Shown in pieces: positions 5,571-6,366 of a DNA stretch of 6,366 bases. The stretch's first letter is position 1, and the number at the start of each line of letters is the position of its first letter. The notes below the pieces were generated by a model, which ran no database searches, was not told the DNA's origin, and saw only the letters and a program-made list of their open reading frames with translations. Both the position numbers and the translations under genes were made by a program. The DNA is from Planctomycetota bacterium (GTDB lineage: Bacteria > Planctomycetota > UBA1135 > UBA2386): contig JAGQQZ010000520.1 of the NCBI GenBank assembly GCA_020425915.1, positions 1 through 6,366 of the forward strand, read 5' to 3'.

Positions 5571-6355
5571 TGGAGTACCTCTACTGGCTGCTCGGGATCT
5601 CGGCGGCGTTCGCGATCGCCGAGCGCCTGCGTCCCGCGCGCCCCTCGCAGCCGGCGTTGCGCCCACAGCTCGCCAACGACCTGTTCTACCTCGTCTTCAA
5701 CGGCCACCTGTGGGCGGTCCTGTCGGCAGGGATCGTGACGTGGACCGCGACCCGGACCCGCGAAGTAATCCAAGCCGTCGACCTCGTGCCCGCTCATGGC
5801 TGGCTCGACGGACGACCGTTCGCGCTGCAGATCGCGGTCTATTTGGTCGTCAGCGACTTCCTGCAGTGGAACGTACACCGTCTGTTGCACACGGTTCCGT
5901 GGCTCTGGCAGTTCCACAAGGTCCACCACTCGGTGCATGCGATGGACTGGGCGGCGAACTTCCGGTTCCACTGGATGGAGAACGTCGTCTACAAGTCGCT
6001 GCTGTTCGTCCCGATCGTCGTGTGGCTCGGCGGGGACTTCGCCGCCCTGTTCTGGGCCTACGTGTTCGCGACCGCGTGGGGTCACTTCAACCACGCGAAC
6101 CTGGACGTCGGCATCGGCCCGCTGCGCTACGTGTTCAACTCGCCGCGGATGCACATGTGGCACCACGACGCTTCCGACGAGGGCGGTGTCGCCAAGAACT
6201 TCGGCATCGTCCTGAGTCTGTGGGACTGGATGTTCGGGACCGCCTACTGGCCGCTCGAGCGCGCACCGGCGCGGATCGGATACCCACGCGACGAAGAGAT
6301 GCCGCGGGACGTCGTCCGCCAGTTCGCGTTCCCGCTGGCGCGCGAACGCGACTGA
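5570..6355 (+). CDS. Fatty acid hydroxylase/sterol desaturase family membrane protein
   Basis: This 261-residue integral membrane protein is a probable di-iron oxygenase that hydroxylates or desaturates a lipid using O2. The histidine clusters of the family are all present: HRLLH (103-107), HKVHH (116-120), HFNH (172-175) and HMWHH (195-199). Hydrophobic segments lie at about 3-19, 37-59, 84-100, 140-156 and 158-171. NFRFHWMEN (130-138) and the late FGIVLSLWDWMFGT (211-224) also fit the family. The substrate cannot be told; bacterial members act on fatty acyl chains, sterol-like or carotenoid lipids. GTG 5570 is the chosen start: its G is the last base of the upstream TAG stop (TAGTG), and family-like sequence begins there with MEYLYWLL. 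The open frame continues upstream only as an out-of-frame shadow of the pyrophosphorylase gene. The tight overlap implies one operon and coupled translation. Confidence 0.9.
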   Translation: MEYLYWLLGISAAFAIAERLRPARPSQPALRPQLANDLFYLVFNGHLWAVLSAGIVTWTATRTREVIQAVDLVPAHGWLDGRPFALQIAVYLVVSDFLQWNVHRLLHTVPWLWQFHKVHHSVHAMDWAANFRFHWMENVVYKSLLFVPIVVWLGGDFAALFWAYVFATAWGHFNHANLDVGIGPLRYVFNSPRMHMWHHDASDEGGVAKNFGIVLSLWDWMFGTAYWPLERAPARIGYPRDEEMPRDVVRQFAFPLARERD

Positions 6356-6366
6356 TCAACCGCCGC

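Noticed and set aside
4329..5666. Long minus-strand open frame extending recG upstream to about 1096 codons
   Set aside because: The extension is antisense to the well-supported pyrophosphorylase gene, lacks recognisable domains, and is Arg/Glu/Val-rich as expected for a shadow frame in GC-rich coding DNA. RecG homology begins at ATG 4328.
5555..6166. 203-codon minus-strand open frame opposite the hydroxylase gene
   Set aside because: It is antisense to a gene with intact histidine clusters. Its own translation has no membrane segments or motifs.

Overview
This is a GC-rich chromosomal window with dense genes, GTG starts and few Shine-Dalgarno sequences. One gene carries a -10 box placed exactly for a leaderless transcript. 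Together these suggest an actinomycete-type bacterium (Actinomycetota), possibly of the Acidimicrobiia. That placement is inferred from composition and gene style, not from a marker gene. I see no mobile element, CRISPR array, tRNA or rRNA.

Layout. Five genes read leftward on the minus strand from a divergent point near 4330-4457: recG (4328-2376), a small Cys-rich membrane-anchored protein (2326-2090), nnrE (2093-1467), wecE (1316-168) and the start of a family 2 glycosyltransferase (from 171, running off the left edge). Two genes read rightward: a eukaryotic-type UDP-glucose pyrophosphorylase-like protein (4458-5570) and a membrane fatty acid hydroxylase/sterol desaturase-like protein (5570-6355). 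Three junctions are overlapping and probably translationally coupled: small protein/nnrE (ATGA), wecE/glycosyltransferase (ATGA) and pyrophosphorylase/hydroxylase (TAGTG). No gene-free stretch exceeds about 150 bases. The two main gaps, 1317-1466 and 4329-4457, hold inverted repeats.

How the genes may work together. The left end looks like part of a surface-glycan locus: WecE makes a dTDP-4-amino-6-deoxysugar, and the coupled glycosyltransferase may use a nucleotide sugar or lipid-linked sugar. The right end pairs a nucleotide-sugar enzyme with a di-iron lipid hydroxylase, which fits glycolipid or envelope-lipid metabolism, but this is inference. Between them lie two housekeeping repair functions: RecG (stalled-fork and branched-DNA remodelling) and NnrE (repair of damaged NAD(P)H). 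The small Cys-rich protein is coupled to nnrE.

I do not see a clear new multi-gene system. The best leads are the small Cys-rich membrane protein with its leaderless promoter, the compact eukaryote-like pyrophosphorylase coupled to a lipid hydroxylase, and the highly structured leader of wecE.
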